Origin: an uncultured Paracoccaceae bacterium
Lineage (GTDB): Bacteria > Pseudomonadota > Alphaproteobacteria > Rhodobacterales > Rhodobacteraceae
NCBI GenBank assembly: GCA_937922155.1
Contig: CAKZVL010000005.1
Location: 1 to 43,735, forward strand
DNA length: 43,735 nucleotides
Direction: 5' to 3'
Part shown: positions 25,944 to 34,638 of the stretch, in pieces
Layout: each line of letters opens with the position of its first letter
Position numbering within the stretch: the stretch's first letter is position 1
Position numbers and translations under genes: made by a program
Notes under the pieces: model-generated
Told to the model about the DNA's origin: nothing
The model's database searches: none
The model's input: only the letters and a program-made list of their open reading frames with translations

Positions 25944-26666
25944 TTATGTTCGTTGCGCTGCGCGACGGCGGCGCGCGGTCAAACCGCCCGCGCCAATCAA
26001 TACGCTCGCCAACATCAATCCAGACGCTGGGACAGGCACGGCGGCGATCTGAATGCTGGTCAGCAAGTCTTGTTCCGTATCAGAACTCAAGATCAAAAAG
26101 GACGACGTAGGCGCCGACCATACATTAGTTTCGATGTTGTTTAACCAAACGCCTGCCAGATCCTTGGCGGCATTCGCGTTATTGGATCCACCGGCAACCG
26201 AAAACTCACCGTCGTCCAAACCAAAGGACAATGCGCTTTCTGTCGTGATCTCCCACGCAGCCATCTGAAACGCAGCAGCCGTTGCGTGGCTATTCACCTC
26301 GCCCAGGGCATTCTCTGCCAGCATATTCAGGTGCATAGTCACATCCGCACCAAACCGGTTAACTTGTTGATATTCGGACGGCAGTTCGAAACTTTGCAGT
26401 GGCTCAAGACAGAACGCCAAAAAGTTGGCGATGCCACCCATCAAATCAGCTTTGATGTGATATGCACCGATCGCTGCATTCGGGATTGTTGCTGACCCAA
26501 CGGTATAGTCAGTTTGCACCAACCAAGAATTTTCGCCATTTTCGTCAAGAAAGACGCTAGTCTCGTTTTGTTTTTCCAAGGTCACAGTCGACGCGGCAGC
26601 GGTCGAACCAGACATCAGAGCAGCTGTTACAAGTACAGTTCCAAACGTGTTACGGATAGTCATCAT
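25944..26666 (-). CDS. Exported protein with VPLPA-CTERM-like sorting tail
   Basis: A 240-residue secreted protein: signal peptide of about 26 residues ending STAAAS, a mature domain of about 180 residues rich in Asn, Ser and Ala, and a C-terminal tripartite tail of the PEP/VPLPA-CTERM kind: VPVPASG (about 210-216), a hydrophobic helix LMLASVLIGAGG and a basic end TARRRRAAQRT. Such tails are processed by an exosortase/rhombosortase-like system and mark surface or exopolysaccharide-associated proteins. No sorting enzyme is in this window. The mature part contains FLAFCLEPLQSFELP, reminiscent of Cys-containing domains in other CTERM proteins; that is a weak resemblance. Confidence 0.82.
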   Translation of the reverse strand: MMTIRNTFGTVLVTAALMSGSTAAASTVTLEKQNETSVFLDENGENSWLVQTDYTVGSATIPNAAIGAYHIKADLMGGIANFLAFCLEPLQSFELPSEYQQVNRFGADVTMHLNMLAENALGEVNSHATAAAFQMAAWEITTESALSFGLDDGEFSVAGGSNNANAAKDLAGVWLNNIETNVWSAPTSSFLILSSDTEQDLLTSIQIAAVPVPASGLMLASVLIGAGGLTARRRRAAQRT

Positions 26667-26788
26667 GTGCTCCTGTTTGTGGCCGTTAAAGCCTTTTTCA
26701 ACCAGAAAGCACTTATATCGTTCCTAAAAAAGGGGGCTTAGGAAGAAACTTTTCCCCTACTTTAAGTTGCTGCAAAATACTCACATAA

Positions 26789-26806
26789 TTGTGTCTTTTT
26801 TGTGTC
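26789..26806. promoter_or_regulatory. Direct repeat TTGTGTC upstream of the CTERM protein gene
   Basis: TTGTGTC occurs at 26789-26795 and 26800-26806, 11 bases apart, about 125 bases before the start of the CTERM gene and within the 223-bp gap to the marR-type gene's end. An 11-base direct repeat is a common response-regulator site form. The rest of the gap shows no gene or clear terminator. Confidence 0.3.
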
Positions 26807-26889
26807 ACATGCCAAAATTGATAGCAGAAACGTGCGTTTTTCGCTGGATGTGTCAAAGCTGGCTTTCCACCGCAAACAGCGCAACGCCC

Positions 26890-27327
26890 TCAGGAAAAAT
26901 TGGCCAATTGCTTTAGACATTTTTGCAAAATCGCCTGCTCTTCCACCGTGAACGACGCAACAAGGGTTTCGTGATACCGCGTCGCTTCGGTTTGCAAATG
27001 GCCAAAGGCCGCCTGCCCCTGCTTGGTCAGCGACAGCAATTCGTTACGCCGATCTGTGGGCACTCGCGTACGCTCCAGAAACCTTTGCCGCTCAAGGGCC
27101 GAAACCGCGCGACTGACTTTGGTCTTGTGCAAATCGGCCATGGTGCAAATCTGTTTCGCGGTCAAATCTCCATAGCGGCCCAGATGAAAAAGGACGCGCC
27201 ATTCGGTCCGCAACATCCCATAACGATCTTTATACGTCTTTTGAAAATCAAGACTGGTGTTTTCCGCCGCGCGATTCAGCAGATAAGGCAGGAAATCTTG
27301 AATTTGCAGATGATTTTTTTCCTTCAT
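26890..27327 (-). CDS. MarR family transcriptional regulator
   Basis: A 145-residue winged-helix regulator: N-terminal dimerisation helix, then LRTEWRVLFHLGRYGDLTAK near 39-58, recognition region ADLHKTKVSRAVSALERQRF near 64-83, wing RTRVPTDRRNELLSLTKQGQ near 86-105, and a C-terminal helix. It is divergent from hmgA across 71 bases, so it probably represses the homogentisate operon and responds to an aromatic intermediate. HpaR- or HmgR-like control by homogentisate is inference from position. Confidence 0.9.
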   Translation of the reverse strand: MKEKNHLQIQDFLPYLLNRAAENTSLDFQKTYKDRYGMLRTEWRVLFHLGRYGDLTAKQICTMADLHKTKVSRAVSALERQRFLERTRVPTDRRNELLSLTKQGQAAFGHLQTEATRYHETLVASFTVEEQAILQKCLKQLANFS

Positions 27328-27340
27328 AGCTCCAAAATAC

Positions 27341-27358
27341 CATTGATAGTTACAAATG
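27341..27358. promoter_or_regulatory. Possible MarR operator in the marR-hmgA gap
   Basis: CATTGATAGTTACAAATG has symmetric ends (CATT/AATG) and a partly symmetric centre, six of nine paired positions, in the short divergent gap. It is the best palindrome there but imperfect. Confidence 0.3.
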
Positions 27359-27398
27359 CAACAAATATCGACGTCGGTGTCGCTAGAAAGGATGCCCC

Positions 27399-28760
27399 AT
27401 GAACAAGGTCACCGCACCCCACGGATTGCAACAAGCGCCAACCCCCGTTGGCACGCTTGCAGGTTACATGCCCGGCTTTGGCAATGATTTTGAGACAGAA
27501 GCCCTGCCCGGTGCCCTGCCCCAAGGCATGAACAGCCCGCAAAAGTGTAATTACGGTCTGTATGGCGAACAGCTCTCCGGCACGGCTTTTACCGCGCCCA
27601 GCCATCAGAACGAACGCACGTGGTGCTACCGCATTCGCCCATCGGTCAAACATACCCATCGGTTTACACCAATTGATCTGCCCTATTGGAAATCTGCGCC
27701 CAACATCGTCGAAAACGTTACCTCTTTGGGTCAATACCGTTGGGATCCGGTCGCACATTCTGACCAACCGCTCACGTGGCTGAAAGGCATGCGCACGATG
27801 ACGACCGCGGGGGATGTGAACACGCAGGTCGGCATGGCAAGCCATATCTATCTGGTTACGCAAAGCATGGTGGACGCCTATTTCTATTCGGCCGATTCCG
27901 AAATGCTGGTCGTCCCACAAGAGGGGCGTTTGCGGTTCTGCACAGAACTTGGCGTCATCGACGTCGCACCACAAGAAATCGCAATCATTCCGCGCGGTCT
28001 AGTTTATCGTGTCGAGGTGCTAGAAGGGCCGTGTCGTGGCTTTGTCTGTGAAAACTACGGTCAGAAATTCGAAATGCCCGGTCGCGGGCCCATCGGGGCC
28101 AACTGCATGGCCAACCCACGGGATTTCAAAACCCCCGTCGCCGCGTTCGAGGATCGCGAAACGCCCTCTACCGTGACGATCAAATGGTGCGGCCAATTCC
28201 ACGAAACCAAAATCGGCCATTCGCCTTTGGACGTGGTCGCATGGCACGGGAACTATGCGCCCTGCAAATATGACCTCAAAACCTATTGCCCCGTCGGCGC
28301 GGTTCTGTTCGACCATCCTGACCCGTCCATTTTTACCGTCCTGACCGCTCCATCTGGCCAAGAGGGCACAGCCAACATCGACTTTGTTCTGTTCCGCGAA
28401 CGCTGGATGGTGGCAGAGGATACGTTCCGCCCGCCGTGGTATCACAAAAACATCATGTCCGAATTGATGGGCAATATTTACGGCCAATACGACGCCAAAC
28501 CCAAAGGATTCATTCCCGGCGGCGTCAGCCTACACAACATGATGCTGCCCCACGGGCCGGACAAGAACGCCTTTGAAGGGGCCTCAAACGCCGACCTCAA
28601 GGCTCAAAAGCTCGACAATACCATGTCCTTCATGTTCGAAACCCGCTTCCCCCAGCATTTGACGACATTCGCGGGCAAGGAAGCCCCGCTTCAGGATGAT
28701 TACATTGATTGCTGGACCGATATCGAAAAGAAATTCGATGGCACACCGGGGGTCAAATGA
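27399..28760 (+). CDS. hmgA: Homogentisate 1,2-dioxygenase
   Basis: Iron enzyme that opens the ring of homogentisate to give maleylacetoacetate in tyrosine and phenylacetate-type catabolism. The 453-residue protein has the family opening [19 protein letters not shown], and the iron ligands are visible as the His and Glu in [12 protein letters not shown] (His and Glu six apart, as His335/Glu341 in the human enzyme) and the His in [11 protein letters not shown]. An AAAGGA site precedes the ATG. The stop overlaps maiA as ATGA. Confidence 0.97.
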   Translation: MNKVTAPHGLQQAPTPVGTLAGYMPGFGNDFETEALPGALPQGMNSPQKCNYGLYGEQLSGTAFTAPSHQNERTWCYRIRPSVKHTHRFTPIDLPYWKSAPNIVENVTSLGQYRWDPVAHSDQPLTWLKGMRTMTTAGDVNTQVGMASHIYLVTQSMVDAYFYSADSEMLVVPQEGRLRFCTELGVIDVAPQEIAIIPRGLVYRVEVLEGPCRGFVCENYGQKFEMPGRGPIGANCMANPRDFKTPVAAFEDRETPSTVTIKWCGQFHETKIGHSPLDVVAWHGNYAPCKYDLKTYCPVGAVLFDHPDPSIFTVLTAPSGQEGTANIDFVLFRERWMVAEDTFRPPWYHKNIMSELMGNIYGQYDAKPKGFIPGGVSLHNMMLPHGPDKNAFEGASNADLKAQKLDNTMSFMFETRFPQHLTTFAGKEAPLQDDYIDCWTDIEKKFDGTPGVK

Positions 28761-29395
28761 AGCTTTATAGCTATTGGCGATCCACAACATCCTACCGCGT
28801 GCGGGCCGCGCTTAACCTTAAGGGGTTAGCCTTTGAAACCTGCCCGGTCGATCTTGTGGCGGGGGAACAAAAGGCGCCCTCCTATACCGCGCTCAACCCC
28901 GGTGCAGGGGTGCCAACACTGGTGCTCGATGATGGAACGACGCTGACGCAATCCATGGCGATCCTTGATTATATCGACGCCACATGGCCCCAACCGCGCC
29001 TGATCCCCGCAGACCCCTTGGAACGGGCCCGCGTGTTGGCCGTGGCCCATAGCGTCGCGCTGGATATTCACCCGGTAAACAACCTGCGCGTCGTCCAAGC
29101 GCTCGGCACCGAATTTGGCGCAACCCCCGCCCAGAAAAAGGCATGGATGCAAGACTGGATGACAAAAGGGTTCACCGCCGTTGAGGCGCAACTGCCATCC
29201 AACACCCCCTTTGCATTCGGCGCGACCCCCAACATCGCCGACCTTTGCATCGTCGCCCAAATGTACAACGCAGATCGCTGGGAGGTCGCGCTTGACGCTT
29301 TCCCAAACCTCACCCGCATAACCGCCAACTGCTTGGCCGTGCCAGCCATCATGGCGGCCCACCCCGACAACCAACCTGACGCGAAAGAAACATAA
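28757..29395 (+). CDS. maiA: Maleylacetoacetate isomerase
   Basis: Glutathione-dependent zeta-class GST that converts maleylacetoacetate to fumarylacetoacetate. The 212-residue protein has the active-site stretch [20 protein letters not shown] (about 4-23, a form of the SSCxxRVR motif), then [20 protein letters not shown] and AILDYID for the glutathione site, and a C-terminal helical domain with [15 protein letters not shown]. The start at 28757 overlaps hmgA by 4 bases; its stop shares one base with fahA (TAATG). Confidence 0.95.
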   Translation: MKLYSYWRSTTSYRVRAALNLKGLAFETCPVDLVAGEQKAPSYTALNPGAGVPTLVLDDGTTLTQSMAILDYIDATWPQPRLIPADPLERARVLAVAHSVALDIHPVNNLRVVQALGTEFGATPAQKKAWMQDWMTKGFTAVEAQLPSNTPFAFGATPNIADLCIVAQMYNADRWEVALDAFPNLTRITANCLAVPAIMAAHPDNQPDAKET

Positions 29396-30639
29396 TGACA
29401 TTGCTCCGCTCCTGGGTCGACAGCGCGAACAGCGCAGAGACGCCATTCCCCCTCAACAACCTCCCCTACGGAGTTTTCTCCACCGATCCCGAAACGATGC
29501 CGCGCTGTGGCGTCGCGATTGGTGATAAGATCTTTGATCTGTTCAAAGCGGAAAGCGACGGTTTGATCGACATGGGGGCGACTGTCTTCGACGTGCCCTA
29601 TTGGAACGAAGTGATGGACCTCGGGCCAGAGGCATGGACAACCCTGCGCGCCCGTCTGACGGCCTTGCTGTCCGAAGGGGCAGAACCATTGCCAAACTAC
29701 CTGGTGGCACAATCCGATGCCACGATGCAGATGCCCTTTAAGGTCGCTGAATTCACAGACTTCTACGCAGGCAAACACCACGCAATGAACGTCGGCACGA
29801 TGTTTCGCGGCCCTGAAAACGCGCTACCGCCCAACTGGCTGCACATCCCAATCGGCTACAATGGCCGCGCATCAACCGTTGTGGTCTCTGGCACCGACAT
29901 CATCCGTCCTAATGGCCAGACCAAAGCGCCAGACGCAGACATGCCCTCCTTCGGTCCTTGCAAACGCCTAGATATCGAACTTGAAATGGGCGCGATCATT
30001 GGTGGTGCAAACGCCATGGGCGACCCGATCACCGTACAACAGGCCGACGATATGATCTTTGGCTATGTGTTGCTGAACGACTGGTCCGCGCGCGATATTC
30101 AGGCATGGGAATACCAACCGCTTGGGCCTTTTCAGGCCAAGGCATTCGCCACCTCCATCAGCCCGTGGATTGTAACCAAAGACGCGCTTGACCCCTTCCG
30201 CACCAGCACGCCGGATCGGGAAAAAACGCTGCTACCGCATTTGGTCGAACCGGGTCCGATGCTTTATGATATCGATCTTGCGGTCACGATGGCCCCCAAG
30301 GGCAAAGCGGCGACAACCATCGCGCGCACCAACTACAACCAGATGTATTATTCCGCAGCCCAGCAATTGGCCCATCACGCCACATCGGGCTGCGCGATGA
30401 ACATCGGCGATTTGATCGGCACGGGCACAATCTCTGGCCCCGAAAAATCCGAACGCGGATCGCTGCTCGAACTCACCTGGGGCGGCAAGGAACCGATGAC
30501 GTTAGACACAGGCGACACCCGCACCTTTATCGAAGACGGGGATACGTTGACACTGCATGGTGCCGCCAAAGGTGACGGCTATCAAATCGGCTTTGGCAGC
30601 TGCACCGGCACGATCAAGCCTGCAATCAAATACCCTTAA
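29395..30639 (+). CDS. fahA: Fumarylacetoacetase
   Basis: Hydrolyses fumarylacetoacetate to fumarate and acetoacetate, the last step of homogentisate breakdown. The 414-residue protein has the N-terminal SH3-like domain with LPYGVFST, then the active-site DFYAGKHHAMNVGTMFRG (metal Asp and catalytic His near 119-136), RLDIELEMGAIIG with metal-binding Glu residues near 195, and LLNDWSARDIQAWEYQPLGP near 225. Length matches the family. It is followed by an extragenic repeat copy and then a metallo-beta-lactamase-fold gene on the same strand. Confidence 0.96.
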   Translation: MTLLRSWVDSANSAETPFPLNNLPYGVFSTDPETMPRCGVAIGDKIFDLFKAESDGLIDMGATVFDVPYWNEVMDLGPEAWTTLRARLTALLSEGAEPLPNYLVAQSDATMQMPFKVAEFTDFYAGKHHAMNVGTMFRGPENALPPNWLHIPIGYNGRASTVVVSGTDIIRPNGQTKAPDADMPSFGPCKRLDIELEMGAIIGGANAMGDPITVQQADDMIFGYVLLNDWSARDIQAWEYQPLGPFQAKAFATSISPWIVTKDALDPFRTSTPDREKTLLPHLVEPGPMLYDIDLAVTMAPKGKAATTIARTNYNQMYYSAAQQLAHHATSGCAMNIGDLIGTGTISGPEKSERGSLLELTWGGKEPMTLDTGDTRTFIEDGDTLTLHGAAKGDGYQIGFGSCTGTIKPAIKYP

Positions 30640-30676
30640 TATCATCTTGCCAAAAATACTCCCGCCGGAGGCATCC
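30639..30676 (+). repeat. Rhodobacterales-type extragenic repeat, copy C
   Basis: The fullest copy: core ATATCATCTTGCCAAAAATA, then CTCCCGCCGGAGGCATCC. It overlaps the fahA stop codon's last base and ends 24 bases before the MBL-fold gene. In the reverse orientation CTCC-GGCG-GGAG followed by TATTTTT resembles a small terminator stem. Confidence 0.75.
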
Positions 30677-30700
30677 GTCGGCACAATAAGGACGAAACCT

Positions 30701-31651
30701 ATGGCCAAAGCATTCGCATCCCAAGGGGACATGAGCGAAAAGAAAATCACCTTTGATGAAATCGGCGACGGGCTTTATGCCTTTACCGCTGAGGGAGATC
30801 CAAACTCTGGCGTGATCATCGGCGACGACAGCGTCATGATCGTCGAGGCGCAGGCGACACCGCGATTGGCAAATAAAGTCATCGACAAGGTGCGCGAGGT
30901 GACGGACAAACCCATCAGCCACATTGTGCTCACCCACTACCACGCCGTGCGCGTTCTGGGGGCATCGGCCTATGGCGCATCGCAGATCATCATGTCCGAT
31001 GCAGCGCGATCCATGGTTATGGAGAGAGGGCAAGAGGATTGGGACAGTGAATTCCAACGCTTCCCACGTCTCTTTGAAGGCCACGAAAGCATTCCGGGCC
31101 TGACCTATCCAACCACCACATTCAGCGACGCCATGACCGTTTATCTTGGCAACCGCCGCGTTGACATCAAACAAATCGGGCGCGCTCACACGGCGGGCGA
31201 TGCGATCATCCATGTCCCCGATCAAAACGTCATGTTCACCGGCGATATCGTCGAAGACCACTCCGCTTGCTATTGCGGCGATGGGCATTTTGCCGATTGG
31301 GGCAACACGCTGGACGCAATCAAAGATTACGACGTGGACGCCATCGCGCCCGGTCGCGGCGGCGCCCTTATCGGGAAAGACGCCGTAGAACGCGCCATCG
31401 AAAGCACGCGTGATTTCGTCAACTCCACCTATGCCCCCGCCGCCCGCGTCGCCGTCAAAGGCGGCAGCCTGAAGGATGCATGGGACGCCGTGCGCGCCGA
31501 ATGTGACCCGAAATTCGCCGATTACGCGATCTACGAACACTGCCTGCCCTTTAATGTCGCCCGCGCTTATGATGAGGCCCGCGGCATCCATCACCCGCGC
31601 ATCTGGACAGACAAGCGTGACATCGAAATGTGGGAGGCCCTGCAAGGGTAA
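30701..31651 (+). CDS. MBL-fold metallohydrolase with altered metal motif
   Basis: A 316-residue protein of the metallo-beta-lactamase fold. Residues about 75-80 read THYHAVRVLG where the usual motif is HxHxDH, so Asp and the last His are missing. Later motifs are GRAHTAGDAIIHV near 162 (His and nearby Asp kept), MFTGDIVEDHS (Asp kept), and APGRGGAL near 219 where PGHG is usual. I therefore expect an altered or single-metal site. I start at ATG 30701; longer frames run back into fahA. Position between fahA and a flavin monooxygenase suggests an aromatic-catabolic hydrolase; the substrate is unknown. Confidence 0.85.
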   Translation: MAKAFASQGDMSEKKITFDEIGDGLYAFTAEGDPNSGVIIGDDSVMIVEAQATPRLANKVIDKVREVTDKPISHIVLTHYHAVRVLGASAYGASQIIMSDAARSMVMERGQEDWDSEFQRFPRLFEGHESIPGLTYPTTTFSDAMTVYLGNRRVDIKQIGRAHTAGDAIIHVPDQNVMFTGDIVEDHSACYCGDGHFADWGNTLDAIKDYDVDAIAPGRGGALIGKDAVERAIESTRDFVNSTYAPAARVAVKGGSLKDAWDAVRAECDPKFADYAIYEHCLPFNVARAYDEARGIHHPRIWTDKRDIEMWEALQG

Positions 31652-31657
31652 ATCGCC

Positions 31658-33286
31658 ATGGTTGCAGTCAGATACAAAACCGCGTTCAAGCTATATCCTT
31701 ACGAAAAAGTCGCCGATCAGGACGTGCCAGCACCCAAACGTCACCCGGTGGTAATTGTGGGCGGTGGCCCCATTGGCATGGGCCTCGCCCTTGATCTGGG
31801 AAAGTCGGGCGTGCCGTGTCTGGTTCTGGATGATCACGATGGCGTTGGCACCGGCAGCCGCGCGATCTGTTTTGCCAAACGAACGCTGGAAATTTGCGAC
31901 CGTTTGGGATGCGGCGACCCGATGGTCGATAAGGGCGTCGTTTGGAATGTCGGCCGCGTGTATCGTGATGAGCGGGAAGTTTATAATTTCAACCTCTTGC
32001 CTGAGGAAGGCCACAAACGCCCCGCGTTTATCAATCTACAGCAACCCTATTTCGAACAGTTCCTTGTTGAAGAAATCAGACGCCAACAGGCCGCAGGCGC
32101 GCCCATTGAAATTCGCGGGAAAAACTGCGTGACAGCGATGGATCAAAAGGCAGACCATGTCGTCTTGGACATCGACACACCCGACGGCCCCTACAGGCTA
32201 GAGGCGGATTATCTGGTCGCTTGCGATGGCGCAAACTCCCCCACCCGCGCCATGATGGGCCTTGATTTCGATGGCCGCGTGTTCGAGGACAATTTCCTCA
32301 TCGCGGATATCAAGATGACCGCAGATTTCCCAACCGAACGCCGGTTCTGGTTCGACCCACCCTTTAACCGAGGCGAAACAGCCTTGCTGCACAAACAGCC
32401 CGACGATGTTTGGCGGCTTGACTTCCAACTGGGCTGGGACATCGACCGCGAAGCTGAATTGAAGCCAGAGCGGATCAGCGACCGGGTTGCGGCAATGATC
32501 GGCGCGGATATCGACTTCGAATTGGTCTGGACATCAATCTACACCTTCCGCTGCTGCACGATGGACGACTACCGCCATGGGCGCGTGTTCTTTGCCGGTG
32601 ACGCCGCCCATCAGGTCAGCCCGTTTGGCGCACGCGGTGCCAACGGCGGCATGCAGGACGTCGACAACCTTGGCTGGAAACTGGCCGCTGTGATCAACGA
32701 TGGCGCGGATGATGCGCTGCTCGACAGCTATCACGACGAACGCAAATTAGGCGCGATGGAAAACATCAAAAACTCTAGCCGCACCGCCGACTTTTTAACC
32801 CCGCGCAACCCCGCCCACAGGCTATTTCGCGACGCGGTGCTTGATCTTGTCGAACACCACGCCTTTGCCCGCCCGCTGGTCAATTCCGGCCGACTTTCAC
32901 AGCCCTGCACCTATGATGCCTCTGCGCTGAACAGCCCGGATGCTTTGCCCGACGGACCAAAGCAAACCCGACCGGGAAGCCCCTGCCCCGATGCCCCCTT
33001 GGCCGATGGCCATTTGCTCGACAAACTTGGCGGTCGCTTTACGGTCTTGGCGATCGGCGCCGATGATCCCGGCAACTTCACGATCGCAAACACTGAAATC
33101 GACGTGCTCACACTCTCTGCAAGCGACGATACAACCGGCGCCGTTGCCACGCGCTATCTGGGGCAAAACCCATCCGCGATCTACCTCATCCGCCCCGACC
33201 AACACATCGCGGCACGATGGGCAAAATGCGATGCCGATGCGATCAATCAGGCGGTGGCGCGCGCATTGGCAGGGAAAACGAAATGA
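31658..33286 (+). CDS. FAD-dependent aromatic monooxygenase, MhpA/PheA-like
   Basis: A 542-residue class A flavin monooxygenase: VVIVGGGPIGMGLALDLGKS (about 31-50, FAD site), the mid DG motif YLVACDGANSPTRAMMG near 185, RVFFAGDAAHQVSPFGARGA near 309, and NGGMQDVDNLGWKLA just after it. The C-terminal ~100 residues form the thioredoxin-like domain usual in this group. The nearest characterised class is 3-(3-hydroxyphenyl)propionate or phenol hydroxylases. In this operon it may hydroxylate a phenolic acid to homogentisate (as in 3-hydroxyphenylacetate 6-hydroxylation) or another substrate. It starts 6 bases after the MBL gene and overlaps the next gene by 4. Confidence 0.88.
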   Translation: MVAVRYKTAFKLYPYEKVADQDVPAPKRHPVVIVGGGPIGMGLALDLGKSGVPCLVLDDHDGVGTGSRAICFAKRTLEICDRLGCGDPMVDKGVVWNVGRVYRDEREVYNFNLLPEEGHKRPAFINLQQPYFEQFLVEEIRRQQAAGAPIEIRGKNCVTAMDQKADHVVLDIDTPDGPYRLEADYLVACDGANSPTRAMMGLDFDGRVFEDNFLIADIKMTADFPTERRFWFDPPFNRGETALLHKQPDDVWRLDFQLGWDIDREAELKPERISDRVAAMIGADIDFELVWTSIYTFRCCTMDDYRHGRVFFAGDAAHQVSPFGARGANGGMQDVDNLGWKLAAVINDGADDALLDSYHDERKLGAMENIKNSSRTADFLTPRNPAHRLFRDAVLDLVEHHAFARPLVNSGRLSQPCTYDASALNSPDALPDGPKQTRPGSPCPDAPLADGHLLDKLGGRFTVLAIGADDPGNFTIANTEIDVLTLSASDDTTGAVATRYLGQNPSAIYLIRPDQHIAARWAKCDADAINQAVARALAGKTK

Positions 33287-33492
33287 CCACATTGAACACC
33301 GCCCCGAACCTAGAACGCGCCGATGATTTCTACGCCGCCCTACTGTCCGCCCATGACGGGCTGGAAGAGGCAGAAATGCACGCCCTCAACGCACGGCTGA
33401 TCTTGGTCCTCGCCAACCACATCGGCGATCAAACCGTTCTAGAGGCCGCGATCGAGGCCGCAAAAATCCCGCCGCCCGAGGCGCAGACTTAA
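33283..33492 (+). CDS. DUF2783 domain protein
   Basis: A 69-residue soluble protein, MTTLNTAPNLERADDFYAAL through LEEAEMHALNARLILVLANHI, matching DUF2783, a family I know as a small companion of flavin monooxygenase genes. It is probably helical. The ATG overlaps the monooxygenase stop as ATGA, so tight coupling is likely. Function is unknown; a regulatory or stabilising partner of the monooxygenase is a guess from context. It is the last gene of the operon, converging on the sugar transporter genes. Confidence 0.82.
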   Translation: MTTLNTAPNLERADDFYAALLSAHDGLEEAEMHALNARLILVLANHIGDQTVLEAAIEAAKIPPPEAQT

Positions 33493-33535
33493 CAAAGTCC
33501 GGTAAACAGCCGCAGACCCGGCCAACCGAACCGGC

Positions 33536-34633
33536 CTAGTTCAGGCGCAAGCCCGTTTCCGGCTCAAAATACGACACCTTGCCCAGATCAAACGCAAGGC
33601 GCTGTGCTGTGCCCGCCGCAGCTTTTGTTTCCGCGTGCAAACGCGCGGTCACGGGTTTACCTCCCAGCTGCATCACAGCAAACGTATCCGCACCCGCCGG
33701 TTCAACGATATCGATCAGGCAATCGGCCTCCTGCGTTTTGCCCGCTCGCCCAAGCGCTGCATCGGCGATATCCTCTGGGCGCACACCAATAATCACGTTC
33801 TCAGGCAAGTCTTTGTTCTTGGTGTCGATCAAAAAGATCGGATCGCCACTTTCACGCGCGATTTCAATCTTTGAACCCTTGCCGTTCTTGCGCGCCGTCG
33901 CAGGGATCAGGTTCATCGCAGGCGATCCCATAAAATCGGCCACAAACAGGTTCGCAGGCCGGTTATAAATCTCCGTCGGAGAACCGATTTGCTGGATAAT
34001 GCCGCCCTTCATTACGACAATCTTGGTCGCCAACGTCATGGCCTCGATCTGGTCATGCGTCACATAAACCATCGACGCGCCTAGGTTCTGATGCAGGGCC
34101 TTGATCTCGGTGCGCATTTCGACGCGCAGCTTGGCATCAAGGTTGGACAGCGGTTCGTCAAACAAAAACAACTTTGGATCCCGCACCAAGGCACGACCCA
34201 TCGCGACCCTCTGGCGTTGACCACCCGACAACTGCCCCGGCTTGCGATGCAAAAGTGGTTCAATCTGCAACTGCCCTGCGACCTGTTTCAGCTTCGCGTC
34301 CTGCGTCGCTTGATCCACGCCGCGCACTTTCATGCCAAAGGTGATGTTCTTGGCGACGCTCATCGTGGGGTAAAGCGCATAAGATTGGAACACCATCGCG
34401 ATATCGCGATCTTTGGGGCTGACATTGGTCATATTCTGCCCGTCGATAAACATATCGCCTCGGGTGATCGGCTCTAGACCTGCAATGCAGTTCAGCAACG
34501 TTGACTTACCGCAACCTGACGGCCCGACAAGCACAAGGAAATCGCCTTCGTCAATAGACACGTTGATGTCTTTCAAGACCTCAGTGCCGCCATAGTTTTT
34601 AAACAGGTTCTTAACTTCGAGAATGGGTGACAT
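33536..34633 (-). CDS. Sugar ABC transporter ATP-binding protein (MalK/UgpC type)
   Basis: The 365-residue ATPase of the transporter encoded at 33536-37727. Walker A is GPSGCGKST (37-45), the signature is LSGGQRQRVAMGRALVRDP near 134-152, Walker B is LFLFDEPLSNLDAKLR, and the H-loop is VYVTHDQIEAMTLA. A C-terminal regulatory TOBE domain (about 240-365) includes VIIGVRPEDI. It starts 5 bases after the second permease gene and is the last gene of the operon. Confidence 0.94.
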   Translation of the reverse strand: MSPILEVKNLFKNYGGTEVLKDINVSIDEGDFLVLVGPSGCGKSTLLNCIAGLEPITRGDMFIDGQNMTNVSPKDRDIAMVFQSYALYPTMSVAKNITFGMKVRGVDQATQDAKLKQVAGQLQIEPLLHRKPGQLSGGQRQRVAMGRALVRDPKLFLFDEPLSNLDAKLRVEMRTEIKALHQNLGASMVYVTHDQIEAMTLATKIVVMKGGIIQQIGSPTEIYNRPANLFVADFMGSPAMNLIPATARKNGKGSKIEIARESGDPIFLIDTKNKDLPENVIIGVRPEDIADAALGRAGKTQEADCLIDIVEPAGADTFAVMQLGGKPVTARLHAETKAAAGTAQRLAFDLGKVSYFEPETGLRLN

Positions 34634-34638
34634 CTGAT

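Noticed and set aside
25254-26144. Long plus-strand reading frames opposite the repeat lipoprotein (25254-26144 and 25339-25794)
   Set aside because: They are open only because the 21-bp repeat avoids stops in several frames. The minus frame has a signal peptide, lipobox and terminator; the plus frames give Arg/Ser- or Val/Ser-rich repeats with no such features.
30557-30700. Upstream start for the MBL-fold gene inside fahA
   Set aside because: It would overlap fahA and translate the extragenic repeat; the ATG at 30701 is followed directly by family-like sequence.
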